Shown here: positions 36,888 to 37,557 of the stretch, piece by piece
Layout: each line of letters starts with the position of its first letter
Position numbering within the stretch: position 1 is the stretch's first letter
Source of the DNA: Betaproteobacteria bacterium
GTDB taxonomy: Bacteria; Pseudomonadota; Gammaproteobacteria; Burkholderiales; SG8-39
Reading direction: 5' to 3'
Assembly (NCBI GenBank): GCA_016210745.1
Contig: JACQTO010000206.1
Location: 1 to 37,557, forward strand
DNA length: 37,557 nt
Translations under genes and position numbers: made by a program
The notes under the pieces: model-generated
Databases searched by the model: none
Told to the model about the DNA's origin: nothing
Seen by the model: the letters and a program-made list of their open reading frames with translations, nothing else

Positions 36888-37481
36888 ATGGCGCTGACAA
36901 AACTGGACCGATTGCTCCTCGAGGTGCGCGCCTGTCGGATATGCGAGGGGAAACTACCCAATTTCCCGCGGCCTGTTCTGCTCGCGGCTGCGAGCGCAAC
37001 GGTACAAATCGTCGGGCAGGCCCCCGGACGCAAAGTGCACGAAACCGGCATCCCCTGGAACGACCCTTCGGGGGACCTGCTGCGTGAATGGCTCGGCATC
37101 GATCGCGATGCGTTCTACGACGCGCGCCACATCGCAATCATCCCAGCCGGGTTCTGCTATCCGGGCAAAGGCCCGTCAGGGGATGCGCCGCCGCGTCCTG
37201 AGTGCGCCCCGCTATGGCATCCGCGGTTGCGCGCCCTGCTGCCGCGCCTGAGGCTCACACTGCTCGTCGGCTGGTATGCGCAGGGCTACTACCTCGGCGA
37301 TCGCCGCCGGAAAACGCTGGCGGAGACCGTGCGTGCCTGGCCCGAATACTTGCCGGAATTCTTTCCGCTGCCCCACCCAAGTCCGCGCAACCGCAGGTGG
37401 CTGCAGCAACACTCCTGGTTCGAGCGCGAAGTACTGCCCGAATTGCGCGCCAGGTTTTGGACGGCCCTCGACGAAAAGTAG
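36888..37481 (+). CDS. Uracil-DNA glycosylase family protein with Fe-S cysteines
   Basis: 197 residues. Four cysteines, C16 and C19 (ACRIC), C90 (GFCYPG) and C106 (RPECAP), are arranged as in the [4Fe-4S] uracil-DNA glycosylases of families 4/5. The motif A equivalent is GQAPGRKVHETGIPWNDPSGDLLREWL and the motif C equivalent is LPHPSPRN (H163 to N168), which contacts DNA. The usual family-4 motif A is GEAPG; here the glutamate is glutamine. It could be a true base-excision glycosylase or a related protein whose activity has drifted. The start is the ATG at 36888, ~54 bp from divergent purB. Confidence 0.85.
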   Translation: MALTKLDRLLLEVRACRICEGKLPNFPRPVLLAAASATVQIVGQAPGRKVHETGIPWNDPSGDLLREWLGIDRDAFYDARHIAIIPAGFCYPGKGPSGDAPPRPECAPLWHPRLRALLPRLRLTLLVGWYAQGYYLGDRRRKTLAETVRAWPEYLPEFFPLPHPSPRNRRWLQQHSWFEREVLPELRARFWTALDEK

Positions 37482-37500
37482 CTAGTCGTTCGCACGCCGG

Positions 37501-37557
37501 ACGAGCCGGAACCAAAGAAGCTGGTTTTGCCGTTTATCAATCTCCCTCTTTTCGTGC
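37501..37557. repeat. Start of a second copy of the palindromic repeat, cut by the window edge
   Basis: Shares GAACCA, TTTTGCCGT, TATCAATCTCCC and TTTTCGTGC with 9092-9150, with a few indels (one T lost, one T gained). The window ends inside the left arm of the expected palindrome. Located 20 bp after the glycosylase gene. Confidence 0.7.

Overview
The window looks like a stretch of chromosome from a GC-rich betaproteobacterium (Burkholderiales/Nitrosomonadales-like; family not resolvable from sequence alone). The basis is the gene order purM - AI-2E permease - hda - HAD hydrolase - pcnB - folK - deoxynucleoside kinase - panBCD, plus queA - tgt - yajC - secD - secF, high-GC codon use, and frequent GTG/TTG starts with 1-4 bp gene overlaps. 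Most of it is core housekeeping DNA. No prophage, transposase or CRISPR array was seen.

Layout. 2-7455 (+) is a hydrogenase-4-like operon, hyfB(partial)-C-E-F-G-I plus one unknown membrane protein. The large subunit lacks the Ni-binding cysteines, so it is best read as an energy-converting-hydrogenase-related (Ehr) complex, not a hydrogenase. 7612-9036 is homospermidine synthase with a good promoter. 9092-9190 is a dispersed repeat built on a 46-bp perfect palindrome, whose relative starts again at the right edge of the window. 9248-13495 holds acylphosphatase (+) facing a dnaE-wbuC pair (-). 13817-15150 is doxX-eamA. 15270-16310 is purM (-).

16369-25785 (+) is a tightly packed run: AI-2E permease, hda, a structured repeat, HAD phosphatase, a FecCD/BtuC-type permease and its ATPase, pcnB, folK, DUF486 protein, deoxynucleoside kinase, panB, panC, panD. 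Replication control (hda), RNA polyadenylation (pcnB), folate (folK) and pantothenate (panBCD) are co-oriented, with the metal-chelate/cobalamin uptake pair apparently inserted. 25800-26050 is a second, inverted copy of the structured repeat. 26051-26287 is a small unknown gene (-) with an attenuator-like leader. 26623-27575 is a SirB2-like membrane protein and a hemerythrin-domain protein.

28031-28117 is tRNA-Leu(CAA) (-), divergent from queA-tgt (queuosine) and yajC-secD-secF (Sec translocon accessory). 33670-33784 is a tandem 60-bp repeat with terminator-like hairpins. Then come a cytochrome c', a diheme cytochrome c, purB (-) and an Fe-S uracil-DNA-glycosylase-like protein.

The strongest candidate for something undescribed is the pair of ~240-bp multi-hairpin repeats (18126-18366 and 25800-26050). 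They are inverted relative to each other and differ by compensatory base changes in a stem. Each starts within a few bases of a stop codon. Second are the attenuator-like leader at 26405-26470 and the tandem hairpins at 33670-33784.
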